64,000 nt of DNA from Pedobacter sp. MC2016-15 (GCF_026239695.1 NZ_JAPIVS010000003.1:310001-374000); one strand, 5' to 3'; shown: positions 1-9,866, numbered from the stretch's first letter. Notes: generated by a model from the letters alone, not told the origin. Translations and numbers: made by a program.

Positions 1-1
1 G

Positions 2-541
2 ATCAGGAATTACTTTGGAACACTTGGAGCAACCGTTTTAGGTGTAATCGGAAATCACGGTCATCTTGGCGACATTTGTAAACGCTTTGATGTTCCTTTC
101 TTTGCGGTATCACATGAACAAAAAAACAAATCGGATTTTGAGCAGGAAATAAGCAGTATTATCAGTTCGTATGAGCCCGACTATATCGTGCTGGCAAAAT
201 TTATGAGGATCCTATCGCCGGATTTTGTTGCCCTGTTCCCCACAAAAATCATCAATATCCATCATTCTTTCTTACCTGCTTTTATTGGGGCAAATCCCTA
301 CAAACAAGCGTTTGAGAGGGGAGTGAAGCTCATCGGCGCAACTGCTCATTTCGTCACAAATGACCTTGATGAAGGACCGATTATTGCTCAGCAAATTATA
401 CCCGTAAACCATTCACTGACGGCTGCAGATATGATGAAGGCAGGAAAGGAAATTGAAACCTCTGTACTCGCCAAAGCCCTGAGGATGGTGTTTGAAGACC
501 GTGTCTTTGTTTACAAGAATAAAACTGTTGTATTTGAGTAA
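2..541 (+). CDS. purU: Formyltetrahydrofolate deformylase, 5'-truncated
   Basis: This is the C-terminal part of PurU, which hydrolyses 10-formyltetrahydrofolate to formate and tetrahydrofolate in the cytoplasm and so supplies formate for purine synthesis. The open frame runs from base 2 without a stop, so the start lies outside the window; the 180 visible residues match the formyltransferase-fold domain, and the N-terminal ACT domain is missing because of the cut. Visible family motifs are VIGNH, NIHHSFLPAF and GATAHFVTNDLDEGPII, which carry the catalytic Asn, His and Asp of formyl transferases and hydrolases. The gene ends 35 bases before the glycosidase gene. PurN is the nearest alternative, but the TAHFVTNDLDEGPII wording is typical of PurU. 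Confidence 0.93.
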   Translation: MRNYFGTLGATVLGVIGNHGHLGDICKRFDVPFFAVSHEQKNKSDFEQEISSIISSYEPDYIVLAKFMRILSPDFVALFPTKIINIHHSFLPAFIGANPYKQAFERGVKLIGATAHFVTNDLDEGPIIAQQIIPVNHSLTAADMMKAGKEIETSVLAKALRMVFEDRVFVYKNKTVVFE

Positions 542-576
542 CAGATTTTTGTATCTTCCTTAAATAATTTGAAGAT

Positions 577-2106
577 ATGCATTTACGGTTGTTCGCTCTG
601 CTTTTGATTTTTAATATCAGCACTTTTGCTCAGAAAAAAACATACTCCATCGTTCAATATGGTGCATTAGCCGATGGAAAAACGAACAATACCACCGCCA
701 TTCAGAAAGCGATAGATGAGGCCGAAAAAAATGGTGGGGGTATTGTGATCGTACCGGCAGGAGATTTCGTGACTGGTGTACTTCATTTAAAATCAAATGT
801 AGTCCTCAACCTGGCCTTGAATGCAAGGTTGATGGCAACAACAAAAAGATCAGATTATGGAGGCAAAAAGGCTTCAGCACTGATTGTTGGTAACAATGTT
901 CATCATATTTCGATCACTGGTAAGGGGACGATTGATGGTCAGGCCAAACCCCTGCTCGAAGATATCTATCGCATGTTAAATGCAGGCACACTTGAAGATG
1001 CAGAGTGGAAAGAGTATAACGACTGGCACCAGATGCGGCCTGCAGAACACAACCGTCCACATCTGATTGATCTGATCAGTTGCCAAAACATCGTAGTGAA
1101 AAATATCACTATCAGGGATGGTTTATGCTGGATACAGGATTACAGGGGCTGTTCGGATATCGTGATTGACAGTATCACCGTAGAAAGCAATACCTTCCTC
1201 AACAATGACGGGATCGATATCACAGATAGTAAAAATGTGAGGATTACTAATTGCGCTGTAAATGTAGCAGATGATGGTATTTGTTTGAAATCTTCTGATG
1301 CCAGCAGTGGATGCGAGAATATTTATATTGCCAATTGCAAGCTGCGCTCAAGTGCCAGCGGCTTTAAAATGGGTACTGCTTCGCGTGGATATTTCAAAAA
1401 TGTGAAAGTGCGTAACCTTGAAATATACGATACGTTCCGTTCTGCGATTGCCATAGAAACTGTTGACGGCGGCAATATTGAGAATATTGATATCCGTAAT
1501 GTAGTAGCCAGGAATACCGGAAACGCAATATTTATTCGCCTTGGTAAACGTCGTGAAAACGTTGCGCCAGGATATTTAAGGGGAGTTTATATCAGTGATG
1601 TAAAGGTAGAAGTGCCGGCGGGAAAACCTGATGCTGGTTATTCCTGGGATGGACCAGAAGTACGCTATCCCCATAATGTCTTTCCTTCGTCTATCACCGG
1701 TATTCCGGGACATCCCGTAGAAGATGTAACGCTGAACAATATCGAAATTATTTATGAGGGTGGGGCTTTGGCAAAGCGGGCTGCTTTTGGCATAGACTCA
1801 CTGGAGCAGGTGCCGGAGAAAATCAGAGATTATCCTGAGTTCTCTATGTTCGGCGAATTACCGGCCTGGGGATTTTATACCCGTCATGCTGTAGGGATCA
1901 CGATGAATAACATCAAACTGAGTTCTCAGAATAGTGATTTCCGTACTGCAGTTATTTTTGATGACGTAAAAAAACTGAACATGAAGAATGTGGAGATTGG
2001 TAAAACGGAAAGCAAGCCCGTCATCCTGCTGAATAAGGTTAGTGATAGTTCTCTTCATAAAATTAAAACCCATTCTCCAACCAAAGACGATATCAGGTAT
2101 CAATAG
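577..2106 (+). CDS. Secreted glycoside hydrolase family 28 (polygalacturonase-like)
   Basis: A 509-residue protein with a cleavable signal peptide (about residues 1-18, ending TFAQ) followed by a right-handed parallel beta-helix of the GH28 type. The N-terminal block with YGALADGKTNNT and GGGIVIVPAGDF is the standard entry to this fold. The acid residues of GH28 are present in NNDGID (209-214) and ADDGICLKS (231-239), but the usual GHG-type His loop reads SGFKMGT (261-267), so the third motif diverges as in many Bacteroidota members with exo or rhamnogalacturonan-type specificity. The likely role is hydrolysis of galacturonate linkages in pectin in the periplasm or outside the cell. No SusC/SusD pair is adjacent, so it is not in a classic polysaccharide utilisation locus here. 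The family call is firm; the exact substrate is not. Confidence 0.88.
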   Translation: MHLRLFALLLIFNISTFAQKKTYSIVQYGALADGKTNNTTAIQKAIDEAEKNGGGIVIVPAGDFVTGVLHLKSNVVLNLALNARLMATTKRSDYGGKKASALIVGNNVHHISITGKGTIDGQAKPLLEDIYRMLNAGTLEDAEWKEYNDWHQMRPAEHNRPHLIDLISCQNIVVKNITIRDGLCWIQDYRGCSDIVIDSITVESNTFLNNDGIDITDSKNVRITNCAVNVADDGICLKSSDASSGCENIYIANCKLRSSASGFKMGTASRGYFKNVKVRNLEIYDTFRSAIAIETVDGGNIENIDIRNVVARNTGNAIFIRLGKRRENVAPGYLRGVYISDVKVEVPAGKPDAGYSWDGPEVRYPHNVFPSSITGIPGHPVEDVTLNNIEIIYEGGALAKRAAFGIDSLEQVPEKIRDYPEFSMFGELPAWGFYTRHAVGITMNNIKLSSQNSDFRTAVIFDDVKKLNMKNVEIGKTESKPVILLNKVSDSSLHKIKTHSPTKDDIRYQ

Positions 2107-2192
2107 AATTCAATGTTTGGCGGGCGTAATATTTTGCTCCTAAACCTGCTGCCTGACCATCACAGGGGGGAATATTATGTACCTTGCGCAAA

Positions 2193-3425
2193 ATGACTAC
2201 GATTACCTATTCTAAGCGCGCAAAACCAGTACAGGAAAAACATCAGGGTATATCCACTGTTCTGGCCTTTGCACTTCTCCCATTATCCGGCTTTGCCACA
2301 GATATTTATATTCCCTCTTTACCAACCATGTCGGCCGTCATGCAGGTTAGTGAAATCCAGGTTCAGCTGACATTAACGTTTTTTCTGATCAGCTACGGAG
2401 TTTCTCAGCTTTTTGTCGGCAGTATCCTGGATAGCTTTGGCAGATACAGGATAAGTCTGGTTTCCTTGCTTATCTTCGCTGCAGCAAGTGTGGTGATTGC
2501 AGTTACCCATCAGATTTATCTGATCTACCTGATGAGAATCATCCATGGTTTTACCGTGGGGGCGATAGTAGTAGCTAAAAGGGCTTATTTTGTAGATCTT
2601 TTTACTGGCGATAAGCTGAAACATTATCTGAGTTTGTTTTCGATTATCTGGTCTACAGGACCAATCGTAGCACCTTTCATTGGTGGTTACCTTCAAAATG
2701 CTTTTGGATGGGAATCCAGCTTTTATTTTTTGGCCGGACTGGCACTTGTTCTGGCCTTGCTGGAATTTATCTTCAGTGGCGAAACGCTTAAACATGCTAC
2801 AGAATTTAATTTGACCTCTATCACAAAGATCTATGTTGCAATGGTTAAAACGGCCAATTTCACCTTAGGTATAGTGATGCTCGGACTAGCCTATTGCATG
2901 GTTATGGTTTATAACATGACAGGTCCTTTTATTATTGAGCATCAGCTTCATCTGAGCCCTGTAATTGCCGGTTACAGTTCCCTTGTGCTTGGCTTCGCCT
3001 GGATGACAGGTGGCTTTATCGGAAAGGCAACCATTAACAGGCCGTTTTTTAAAAGAGTAGCAGTGAATCTAGGTGTTCAGGTTTTGTTTGTAATCGCCAT
3101 GATCATCAGTACCAGCTTTATTGAAAATTTATATACCTTAATCTTTTTCGCTTTCATCATCCATGTAGGAGCAGGATTTACTTTCAATAACTATTTTACT
3201 TTTTGCCTCAGTCAGTTTCCCAAAAACGCGGGTATAGCAGGTGGTCTCACAGGCGGAATCAATTATGTAATTGTATCTTTCCTCAGTTATGGTATTATCT
3301 ATTTTGTGCCTGCAAAGGACGAACTTAACCTGAGCTACAGTTATTCCATTTTGATTTTCCTATCGTTGCTGGTTATGTATTTCATCTTTAAGGCTAACAG
3401 AGAAAGCAAACAACTTGCTAAATAA
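2193..3425 (+). CDS. MFS transporter, Bcr/CflA drug-efflux type
   Basis: A roughly 410-residue polytopic protein with about 12 hydrophobic segments. The opening PLSGFATDIYIPSLPTM and the following QLTLTFFLISYGVSQLFVG are hallmarks of the Bcr/CflA branch of the major facilitator superfamily, which exports small drugs or peptides by proton antiport. The motif-A region GSILDSFGRYRI follows helix 2. The frame can be opened at a TTG at 2184, but the ATG at 2193 is three codons later and more likely. It lies 86 bases after the GH28 gene on the same strand, and nothing nearby identifies its substrate. Confidence 0.88.
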   Translation: MTTITYSKRAKPVQEKHQGISTVLAFALLPLSGFATDIYIPSLPTMSAVMQVSEIQVQLTLTFFLISYGVSQLFVGSILDSFGRYRISLVSLLIFAAASVVIAVTHQIYLIYLMRIIHGFTVGAIVVAKRAYFVDLFTGDKLKHYLSLFSIIWSTGPIVAPFIGGYLQNAFGWESSFYFLAGLALVLALLEFIFSGETLKHATEFNLTSITKIYVAMVKTANFTLGIVMLGLAYCMVMVYNMTGPFIIEHQLHLSPVIAGYSSLVLGFAWMTGGFIGKATINRPFFKRVAVNLGVQVLFVIAMIISTSFIENLYTLIFFAFIIHVGAGFTFNNYFTFCLSQFPKNAGIAGGLTGGINYVIVSFLSYGIIYFVPAKDELNLSYSYSILIFLSLLVMYFIFKANRESKQLAK

Positions 3426-3516
3426 TTTCTTTTTTAAATAGCTTATATTTAAATCATACTCCTGTACGTTGTATTATTGTTTGTAAGGAATAATAACCGT
3501 CATTATTGATTTGGAA

Positions 3517-3783
3517 ATGAAAGCGACTTTAAGAATTGATCCTATTGAGCAACATGTGATCGATATTGTTAGAAAATTAAGAAGGAATAAAAGAATGAGG
3601 CAGCAGGATCTGGCCAAGATCCTTAATACCAGTTCTTCTTTTGTCGGAAATGTGGAGAATGCACGAAACCCGGCCAAATATAACCTGAAGCATATCAGCA
3701 GGCTGGCTGAGTATTTTGATCTATCCCCCAGATATTTCCTCCCTGAAGACTGTGTCACCGAAAAAAAGGATATATATAGCTGA
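3517..3783 (+). CDS. Small XRE-family helix-turn-helix regulator
   Basis: An 88-residue protein dominated by one Cro/C1-type HTH domain. QQDLAKILNTSSSFVGNVENAR gives helices 2 and 3 of the domain, and ISRLAEYFDLSPRYFLPED closes it as in many XRE proteins. I placed the start at the ATG at 3517; a TTG two codons upstream is also in frame. There is no effector domain, so it probably acts as a DNA-binding dimer. It stands between the MFS exporter and the GH95 gene, each with more than 80 bases of spacing, and its target cannot be read from the sequence. Confidence 0.8.
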   Translation: MKATLRIDPIEQHVIDIVRKLRRNKRMRQQDLAKILNTSSSFVGNVENARNPAKYNLKHISRLAEYFDLSPRYFLPEDCVTEKKDIYS

Positions 3784-3865
3784 TTGCATCAGGAATCTAT
3801 TTCTGTTTAAAGAAAATATTGTCTAACTATGCTCCTAACCCAATATCAGTATTCGCAGCATCAGT

Positions 3866-6337
3866 ATGAAGATTTTTTTAACCGGCTTATTAACGATTGT
3901 GAGCTATTGTTCTTTTTCTCAGCAGAATTCAGCTTTAAAACTATGGTACAATAAACCTTCTTCGGAATGGGTGGAGGCCTTGCCTTTAGGAAATGGGAAG
4001 ATGGGGTCGATGGTTTTTGGAGGTGTAGAAGAAGAATTGCTGCAGCTCAATGAGAGTACGCTATGGAGCGGTGGTCCGGTGAAGGGTAATGTCAACCCTG
4101 AAGCCAGTTCATACCTGCCCCTAGTGCGCAAGGCGCTGTTGCAGGATGAAAATTTTACTGAGGCAAATCAGTTGACCAGGAAAATGCAGGGGCTTTACTC
4201 GCAGTCGTATCTGCCAATGGGAGATCTTATCATCAGGCAGGAGTTTAATGGTGCAAAACCCTCAGCTTACTATCGTGACTTGAATCTTGAGGATGCAGTT
4301 TCACATACCAGTTTTACTGTAAATGGCGTAAATTATAAGCGTGAAATCTTTATTTCAGCTCCGGATAATGTGATGTTGCTGCGGCTCAGTTCCAGCAAAA
4401 AGGGGGCATTAACATTAAATATCGCTGCGAAAAGCTTGCTGCAATATAAAGTATCATCTACGGGTAATAATGAAATCATCCTGTCGGGGAAGGCTCCGGT
4501 CAATGTTAACCCAACCTACTATAATCCCAAGGGAGTTGAGCCTGTTACCTATGGAGATACAACGGGCTGTAATGGTATGCGCTTTCAATATCGTGTCCAT
4601 GCAGAACATACCGGAGGAACAATTTCAATAGAGGATAGCCTTATTCGGGTTAAAAATGCCAGTGAAGTTTTATTATACGTGGTAGCTGCTACAAGTTTCA
4701 ATGGTTATGACCGCTGCCCCGACAGGGAAGGTAAAGATGAGAATAAGCTGGCAGCAAGCCTCATGAGCAAAGCGCTGAAGAAGACATATCCCCAGTTGTT
4801 AAACACGCATCTACTTGATTATCGTAAATATTTTAACCGCGTTGCTTTCCAGGTAACCGATGGCAAAGATCACAGCCCGCTGCAGTTAATTCCTGCTGAT
4901 GAGCGTCTGAAAGTATATGCTAAAGGTGCACCTGACCCTTCGCTCGAAACCTTGTATTTCCAGTATGGAAGATATCTCTTGATTTCCTCTTCGCGTCCGG
5001 GAGGTCCGCCGGCAAATTTGCAGGGCATCTGGAATAAAGAACTTCGTGCACCATGGAGTTCTAACTATACCATTAATATTAACACGCAGATGAATTACTG
5101 GCCTGCAGAGGTCACTAATCTTTCCGAGATGCATGAACCGCTGCTTAGCTGGCTGAAAGGTCTGTCTGAGACTGGTAAAGTTACAGCCAGGGAATTCTAT
5201 GGGGCTGGCGGATGGGTAGCGCATCATAATTCAGATCTCTGGGCAATCAGTAATGCAGTGGGGGATAAGGGACAGGGTGATCCGGTGTGGGCAAACTGGG
5301 CAATGGGTGGTAATTGGCTGACAAGGCATCTTTACGAACATTACCTCTATACCGGGGACAAGCAATTCCTGGAGAAAAAAGCTTATCCATTGATGAAAGG
5401 TGCAGCAGAGTTTACACTTGACTGGCTAGTTGAAGACAAAAATGGTTATCTGGTTACGGCACCATCTACATCTCCTGAAAACCTGTTTAAAGACAGCAAG
5501 GGGCAGGAGCAGGGTGTTTCAATAGCGACAACAATGGATATGTCGATTATCCGGGACTTGTTCAGCAATGTGATCGCAGCATCAGAGAAGCTGGGTATTG
5601 ACAAAGCATTCAGGGATACTTTAGCATCAAAAAGAGGAAAGCTGTTTCCATTAAGGATTGGCAGTAAAGGACAGCTGCTGGAATGGTATAAAGACTTTGA
5701 GGAAACTGATATGCATCACCGGCATATTTCTCATATGTACGGCTTATATCCTGGTACGGAGATTTCTTCGTTAAATCCTGAATTCTTTAACGCTGCCAAA
5801 AAAACGCTTGAGCTGCGTGGTGACGAGGGCACAGGTTGGAGCAAAGCCTGGAAGATTAACTGGTGGGCAAGATTAAGAGATGGTGATCATGCATACAAAC
5901 TGATCCGTGACCTGATGAATTACGTGGAGCCGAATGGCGGTAAATCGAGAGTCGGCGGAACATACCCGAACTTTTTTGACGCACACCCACCTTTCCAGAT
6001 CGATGGCAACTTTGCAGGTACAGCCGGAATGGCGGAAATGCTTTTGCAAAGCCACCTGGGTTATATTGATCTGCTTCCTGCTTTGCCAAAAGTATGGACT
6101 AATGGCAGTATTACAGGTCTCAGGGCGAGAGGGGGCTTTGAGGTAAATATAAAATGGAAAGACGGGAAACTCAATACTGCCCTCATCAGATCACTGCTGG
6201 GATCAGACTGCGTCATTCATTCAGCATTGCCTTTAAAACTCAGTGGTACAGCCGTTGTATCAAGCAAAACAGCGGATGGTTATGTGCTGTCTTTTAAGAC
6301 GCTGAAAGGAAAATCTTATCAGCTGCTAAAAGTTTAA
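3866..6337 (+). CDS. Secreted glycoside hydrolase family 95 (alpha-L-fucosidase-like)
   Basis: An 823-residue protein with a signal peptide (about residues 1-18, ending CSFSQ). [15 protein letters not shown] and [11 protein letters not shown] near the N-terminus, and the (alpha/alpha)6 barrel in the second half, are characteristic of GH95. By comparison with the Bifidobacterium 1,2-alpha-L-fucosidase, the catalytic site appears intact: NIN at 404-406, the acidic Glu at 538 in PSTSPEN, and Asp 713 in [11 protein letters not shown]. The enzyme is inverting and removes alpha-1,2-linked L-fucose, or L-galactose in some plant-glycan-active members. With the GH28 gene 1.8 kb upstream, plant cell-wall glycan is the likeliest target. 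The length is normal for the family. Confidence 0.92.
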   Translation: MKIFLTGLLTIVSYCSFSQQNSALKLWYNKPSSEWVEALPLGNGKMGSMVFGGVEEELLQLNESTLWSGGPVKGNVNPEASSYLPLVRKALLQDENFTEANQLTRKMQGLYSQSYLPMGDLIIRQEFNGAKPSAYYRDLNLEDAVSHTSFTVNGVNYKREIFISAPDNVMLLRLSSSKKGALTLNIAAKSLLQYKVSSTGNNEIILSGKAPVNVNPTYYNPKGVEPVTYGDTTGCNGMRFQYRVHAEHTGGTISIEDSLIRVKNASEVLLYVVAATSFNGYDRCPDREGKDENKLAASLMSKALKKTYPQLLNTHLLDYRKYFNRVAFQVTDGKDHSPLQLIPADERLKVYAKGAPDPSLETLYFQYGRYLLISSSRPGGPPANLQGIWNKELRAPWSSNYTININTQMNYWPAEVTNLSEMHEPLLSWLKGLSETGKVTAREFYGAGGWVAHHNSDLWAISNAVGDKGQGDPVWANWAMGGNWLTRHLYEHYLYTGDKQFLEKKAYPLMKGAAEFTLDWLVEDKNGYLVTAPSTSPENLFKDSKGQEQGVSIATTMDMSIIRDLFSNVIAASEKLGIDKAFRDTLASKRGKLFPLRIGSKGQLLEWYKDFEETDMHHRHISHMYGLYPGTEISSLNPEFFNAAKKTLELRGDEGTGWSKAWKINWWARLRDGDHAYKLIRDLMNYVEPNGGKSRVGGTYPNFFDAHPPFQIDGNFAGTAGMAEMLLQSHLGYIDLLPALPKVWTNGSITGLRARGGFEVNIKWKDGKLNTALIRSLLGSDCVIHSALPLKLSGTAVVSSKTADGYVLSFKTLKGKSYQLLKV

Positions 6338-6654
6338 GAGTGGACCATGCGGTAGATCTCCTGCATATAGGTAGCTTCAGCAAGTGCGGCAAAAAAGTTG
6401 TGCCATTCCACCCTCGTGAAGACCAGGCTGATGTCTGGATATGGGGTAGCCAGTACAACAATTTCCAGTCCGTCAGGTGAAGTCTCCAGATAGTCGTCAA
6501 AATCAAGATCATTCGTGAGATCTACAAAAGAACTAAACTGGCTGAAGGTGAAGCTGATCAGCACAGCCTTATTCCATATATTTACCATTTTGCAATTTAC
6601 ACATTGCGTGACAGCAATATTTCCTTTTCGGGCGATGACAGTTGGTTTGCACAT
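6334..6654 (-). CDS. Small conserved-looking protein with a CxxC pair
   Basis: A 106-residue soluble protein that starts MCKPTV and has a second cysteine pair in [12 protein letters not shown], which could bind zinc with Cys2. The rest alternates hydrophobic strands and short helices and ends [11 protein letters not shown]. The wording resembles a small Bacteroidota-restricted family of unknown function that I recall as DUF6686; this is recollection, not a search. The ATG at 6654 is the only good start. Its stop codon overlaps the stop of the convergent GH95 gene by four bases. No function is proposed. Confidence 0.6.
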   Translation of the reverse strand: MCKPTVIARKGNIAVTQCVNCKMVNIWNKAVLISFTFSQFSSFVDLTNDLDFDDYLETSPDGLEIVVLATPYPDISLVFTRVEWHNFFAALAEATYMQEIYRMVHS

Positions 6655-6750
6655 AGGGTCTAAATGTTAGATATAATTACAAATATCTAATTATTTAGAA
6701 TAGTTCCAAATAAAGCAGGGTGTTTTTATCTTCACCCTGCGTCATTTTAA

Positions 6751-7047
6751 TTATTGTGCATCGTAGATCACTACCTTTTCAAATAAAATTCTGAACTCTT
6801 CTAAAAAGGCTTTGTGCAGCTCATGAACCTGGTACACATCATGACCGGCAAGATCTTCAAAGAACAGTACCAATGAAAAAGTATAAGTAATATCCACTAC
6901 TGCCCTTTCAATAGGCGCGGGAGTTCCTACATGGAAGTTTGTAACGGTTTCAATTTTCTCGAGTGATTCAAGCCCTTTTCTGAAAGCGGCCTTCTGATCT
7001 TCGGTTGTATCGGCTTTTAACCAAAATAAAACGTGGTGAGATAGCAT
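6751..7047 (-). CDS. Dabb-family (stress-responsive A/B barrel) protein
   Basis: A 98-residue protein matching the Dabb ferredoxin-like fold: it opens LSHHVLFWLK, has the GLESLEKIETVTNFHVGTPAP stretch linking strand 1 to strand 2, and closes with the YQVHELHKAFL helix and a final strand. Dabb proteins form dimeric barrels; some are small enzymes such as olivetolic acid cyclase, and most bacterial ones have no assigned reaction. It is transcribed divergently from the GlxA-type regulator, with 46 bases between the starts, so that regulator is a reasonable candidate controller. Confidence 0.85.
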   Translation of the reverse strand: MLSHHVLFWLKADTTEDQKAAFRKGLESLEKIETVTNFHVGTPAPIERAVVDITYTFSLVLFFEDLAGHDVYQVHELHKAFLEEFRILFEKVVIYDAQ

Positions 7048-7066
7048 ATGATATTTGTTTTTTTTG

Positions 7067-7074
7067 CAAATTTA
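7067..7074 (-). promoter_or_regulatory. Bacteroidota -7 box for the Dabb gene
   Basis: On the minus strand the sequence reads TAAATTTG followed by C, an exact match to TAnnTTTG, the -7 element of Bacteroidota promoters. It lies 20 bases before the Dabb start codon. A TTTG lies 16 bases upstream, a little closer than the usual spacing for the -33 element. Confidence 0.45.
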
Positions 7075-7093
7075 GGTATTAAAACCAAACCAA

Positions 7094-8068
7094 ATGATAA
7101 ACCTGGGGCTCCTTTTAACAAATCGGTATAGATTATTGAGTGTTGCAGCTATATTGGATGTATTTGAAACGGTAAATGGGATCTATTTTGATGAAGGTCA
7201 GGATGCACCTTTTCAGATTACCTTATTCTACGATGATACAGCTAAAAATGCTGAGTATACTTTAGCTTTTCCAGGTTACCAGCCTGTGAAGATCAGTATA
7301 GCAGAGAAGCAAGACCTGATCCTGATTCCTTCTTTCCTGAATGAAGATATATCAGGTGCTATTCATGATAACCATGCGGCGATCATGTGGCTGCGTCAAC
7401 AGTATCAGACAGGTGCTGGTCTGGCAAGCTTTTGTACCGGGGCCTTCCTGCTTGGTGCTACGGGCTTGCTGAATGGAAAGGCTGCCACTACCCATGTAGA
7501 TGCGTGTAAGGCTTTCAGCAGTATCTTTCCTGCGGTAAAACTGGAAGCCGAAAAAACGGTTACACAGGACGGAAGACTGTATACCAGCGGAGGAGCCACG
7601 TCAAGTTTTCACCTCATGCTGTTCCTGATTCAGCTGCATTGCGGAAAAGAGGTGGCAGTAAGAATTGCCAAGTTATTTGCTATTGATATGGACAGGCAGC
7701 GGCAATCGTATTTCAGTACATTTCATATTTCCAGAAACCACAGCGACGACCTGGTAGCGATGGCACAGCAAAAAATAGAAACTGCTTACCACAATACGGG
7801 TACCATTGAGGAAATGATCAAGGATATTCCTGCAAGCAGGAGAAATATTGTACGCCGGTTTAAACAGGTTACAGGAATTACTCCTATTGAATATCTTCAG
7901 CAAACTCGCATCGAAGCCGCAAAAAAACTATTGGAACAAACTGTAGAACAGATGACAGAGGTGATCTACAAGTCGGGTTATAATGACCCGAAAGCTTTCA
8001 GGAAGGTGTTCAGAAAAACAGTAGGTATGACCCCAAGTGAATACAGGGAAAAGTTCTATGTTGGCTAG
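7094..8068 (+). CDS. GlxA-type AraC-family transcriptional regulator
   Basis: A 324-residue protein with two parts. Residues 1 to about 170 are a DJ-1/PfpI (class I glutamine amidotransferase-like) domain with the nucleophile-elbow region LASFCTGAFLLGATGLLNG and SGGATSSFHLMLFLI. Residues from about 215 to the end are an AraC double HTH, with SRRNIVRRFKQVTGITPIEY and the signature YNDPKAFRKVFRKTVGMTPSEYR. In this family the first domain is usually a sensor rather than an enzyme. It is probably a ligand-controlled activator of nearby genes; the divergent Dabb gene is the nearest candidate target. Confidence 0.9.
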   Translation: MINLGLLLTNRYRLLSVAAILDVFETVNGIYFDEGQDAPFQITLFYDDTAKNAEYTLAFPGYQPVKISIAEKQDLILIPSFLNEDISGAIHDNHAAIMWLRQQYQTGAGLASFCTGAFLLGATGLLNGKAATTHVDACKAFSSIFPAVKLEAEKTVTQDGRLYTSGGATSSFHLMLFLIQLHCGKEVAVRIAKLFAIDMDRQRQSYFSTFHISRNHSDDLVAMAQQKIETAYHNTGTIEEMIKDIPASRRNIVRRFKQVTGITPIEYLQQTRIEAAKKLLEQTVEQMTEVIYKSGYNDPKAFRKVFRKTVGMTPSEYREKFYVG

Positions 8069-8147
8069 TATAGTTCTTGCGCCTATGTGCTATTTGTTAA
8101 CCTCACAGCACTAGAAAAATAATATAGTTTCTTTATGTTTGCCGGAT

Positions 8148-8930
8148 ATGAAACAATTATTCTTTCTGATCGGGCTTCTTTGTGTCGCTTATAGTAGTAA
8201 TGCACAAAAAATGAAATGGAACAATAACAGTGTGATCGCTCACCGCGGTGCCTGGAAGAAAAAAAATATTCCTGAAAATTCTATTGCCGCATTAAAGGAG
8301 GCTGTAAGATTAAAATGTTACGGTTCTGAGTTTGATGTACATTTTACGAAAGACAGTGTAATTGTGGTGAACCATGATGATGTATATAAAGGATTGACAA
8401 TCGGTACCTCAACTTATGCCGAACTTCAAAAACAGTTACATACTAACGGAGAGCAGATCCCTACTCTTGAGAGTTATCTTAAGGAAGGAATGAAGCAAAA
8501 GGGTACAAAGCTCATTCTCGAAATCAAGATGGCCAAAACTCCTGAAACTACCATCGCCCTGACGGATGCAGCAGTCAAAATGGTAAAAGCACTAAAAGCT
8601 GATGCCTGGGTTGAATACATCAGCTTCAGCTATCCTGCCGTTCAGAGAGTCCTGGAGTTAGATCCGTCGGCTAAAACAGCATTTCTTGCTTATATTAAAG
8701 GAGATGTTCCACTTGAAAAATTGAAAGAAGATCATATCGCTCAGGCTGATTATTTTTATACTATCTATAAAGAAGGCGACTGGTTTAAAAAAGCTAAAGA
8801 ACTGGGAATTACTATCAATGCCTGGACGGTGAATAAAGAAGAGGATATGCAATGGCTGATTGATGAAAAAGCTGATTTTATAACCACTAATGAGCCTGAA
8901 CTGCTGTTTGATCTATTAAAAAAGAAATAG
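8148..8930 (+). CDS. Secreted glycerophosphodiester phosphodiesterase
   Basis: This 260-residue protein has a signal peptide (MKQLFFLIGLLCVAYSSNAQ) and a TIM-barrel GDPD domain. VIAHRGAWKKKNIPENS carries the first catalytic His and Arg, EFDVHFTKDSVIVVNHD carries the metal-binding acids and the second His, and the barrel closes with INAWTVN and FITTNEPELL. It hydrolyses glycerophosphodiesters to glycerol-3-phosphate and an alcohol in the periplasm. The ATG at 8148 is preferred over a TTG at 8139. An exact TAnnTTTG match lies at 8134-8141, only six bases before the ATG; if used, transcription would start at or very near the start codon. Confidence 0.9.
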   Translation: MKQLFFLIGLLCVAYSSNAQKMKWNNNSVIAHRGAWKKKNIPENSIAALKEAVRLKCYGSEFDVHFTKDSVIVVNHDDVYKGLTIGTSTYAELQKQLHTNGEQIPTLESYLKEGMKQKGTKLILEIKMAKTPETTIALTDAAVKMVKALKADAWVEYISFSYPAVQRVLELDPSAKTAFLAYIKGDVPLEKLKEDHIAQADYFYTIYKEGDWFKKAKELGITINAWTVNKEEDMQWLIDEKADFITTNEPELLFDLLKKK

Positions 8931-8977
8931 AATTTTAGCAGATTGCTGTTAGATTTGTGAAACAAAATCTAACAGCA

Positions 8978-9820
8978 ATGGGACTTAAAAGATCTGCATT
9001 TTCCTTAGCCCTGGGCATTTTTCTTACTTTCTTATTTTCTGGATTGTATGCTCAGCCTGACAGGCCAAAATTCAAGGTTATTGCATTCTACACTGCCAAA
9101 AATGATCAGGCACATATCAGCTATGTGAACGAAGCAAACCGCTGGTTCCCGGAGATGGGTAAAAGGTATAAGTTTAGTTACGACGCCACTTCTGACTGGA
9201 AGAATATGAATACAACATTTCTTTCACAATATCAGGTGGTCCTGTTTTTAGACACAAGACCGGAGGAACCTTCGCAGCGGTCAGCATTCCGACAATATAT
9301 GGAAAAGGGTGGCGGATGGATAGGTTTTCATTTTGCGGCTTTTGCTTTAACGCCTTCTGATTTTCCACAGGATTGGGATTGGTATCATCAACAGTTTCTG
9401 GGATCAGGTAGTTATGATAGTAACACATGGAAACCTACTTCAGCTATTTTACGTGTGGAGAACAGGAAGCACCCTGTAAGCAGTAAGCTTGCGGCAACTT
9501 TTATATCTGCACCTAACGAATGGTACAGATGGTCAGAAGATCTTCGTACTAACCCGGATATTAGGATATTACTTTCAATAGATTCCTCGAGTTTTCCCCT
9601 GGGTACCGGACCCAAATCATCTGAGATCTGGCACAGCGGTTATTATCCTGTAGCCTGGACGAATGTAAAATATCGAATGGTTTATATCAATATGGGACAT
9701 AATGATATGGATTACGAAAATCATAGTGCAAAGAATCTGTCTTCGACTTTTTCAAGTAAGACACAAAATGATTTTTTGCTCCGGTCACTATTTTTTGTGG
9801 CCGGCAAGACACTAAGATAA
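8978..9820 (+). CDS. Secreted ThuA-like (trehalose-utilisation family) protein
   Basis: A 280-residue protein from this ATG, or 287 from the in-frame GTG at 8957. The N-terminus is a signal peptide ending LYAQ. The body is a ThuA-like glutamine-amidotransferase fold, with VVLFLDTRPEEPSQRSAF, YMEKGGGWIGFHFAAF, PNEWYRWSEDLR and the closing RMVYINMGHNDMDYE. In Bacteroidota these domains usually occur in secreted sugar-oxidising or polysaccharide-degrading systems, but the reaction is unresolved. The gene follows the GDPD gene on the same strand within 50 bases and is followed by a strong inverted repeat. Confidence 0.83.
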   Translation: MGLKRSAFSLALGIFLTFLFSGLYAQPDRPKFKVIAFYTAKNDQAHISYVNEANRWFPEMGKRYKFSYDATSDWKNMNTTFLSQYQVVLFLDTRPEEPSQRSAFRQYMEKGGGWIGFHFAAFALTPSDFPQDWDWYHQQFLGSGSYDSNTWKPTSAILRVENRKHPVSSKLAATFISAPNEWYRWSEDLRTNPDIRILLSIDSSSFPLGTGPKSSEIWHSGYYPVAWTNVKYRMVYINMGHNDMDYENHSAKNLSSTFSSKTQNDFLLRSLFFVAGKTLR

Positions 9821-9822
9821 TC

Positions 9823-9866
9823 TTTGCATACAGGTTCATTCCGAATGGAATGAACCTGTATGCAAA
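9823..9866. terminator. Perfect 20-bp stem-loop between convergent genes
   Basis: Bases 9823-9842 and 9847-9866 are perfect reverse complements around the four-base loop GAAT. The hairpin lies just after the ThuA-like stop and faces the small minus-strand gene at 9882-10016. There is no long T tract on either side, so it may block both transcripts as a structural barrier or stabilise 3' ends. Confidence 0.7.

Noticed and set aside
577-6337. GH28 and GH95 genes as a polysaccharide utilisation locus.
   Set aside because: No SusC/SusD pair or hybrid two-component sensor is present, and an MFS exporter and HTH gene separate the enzymes.
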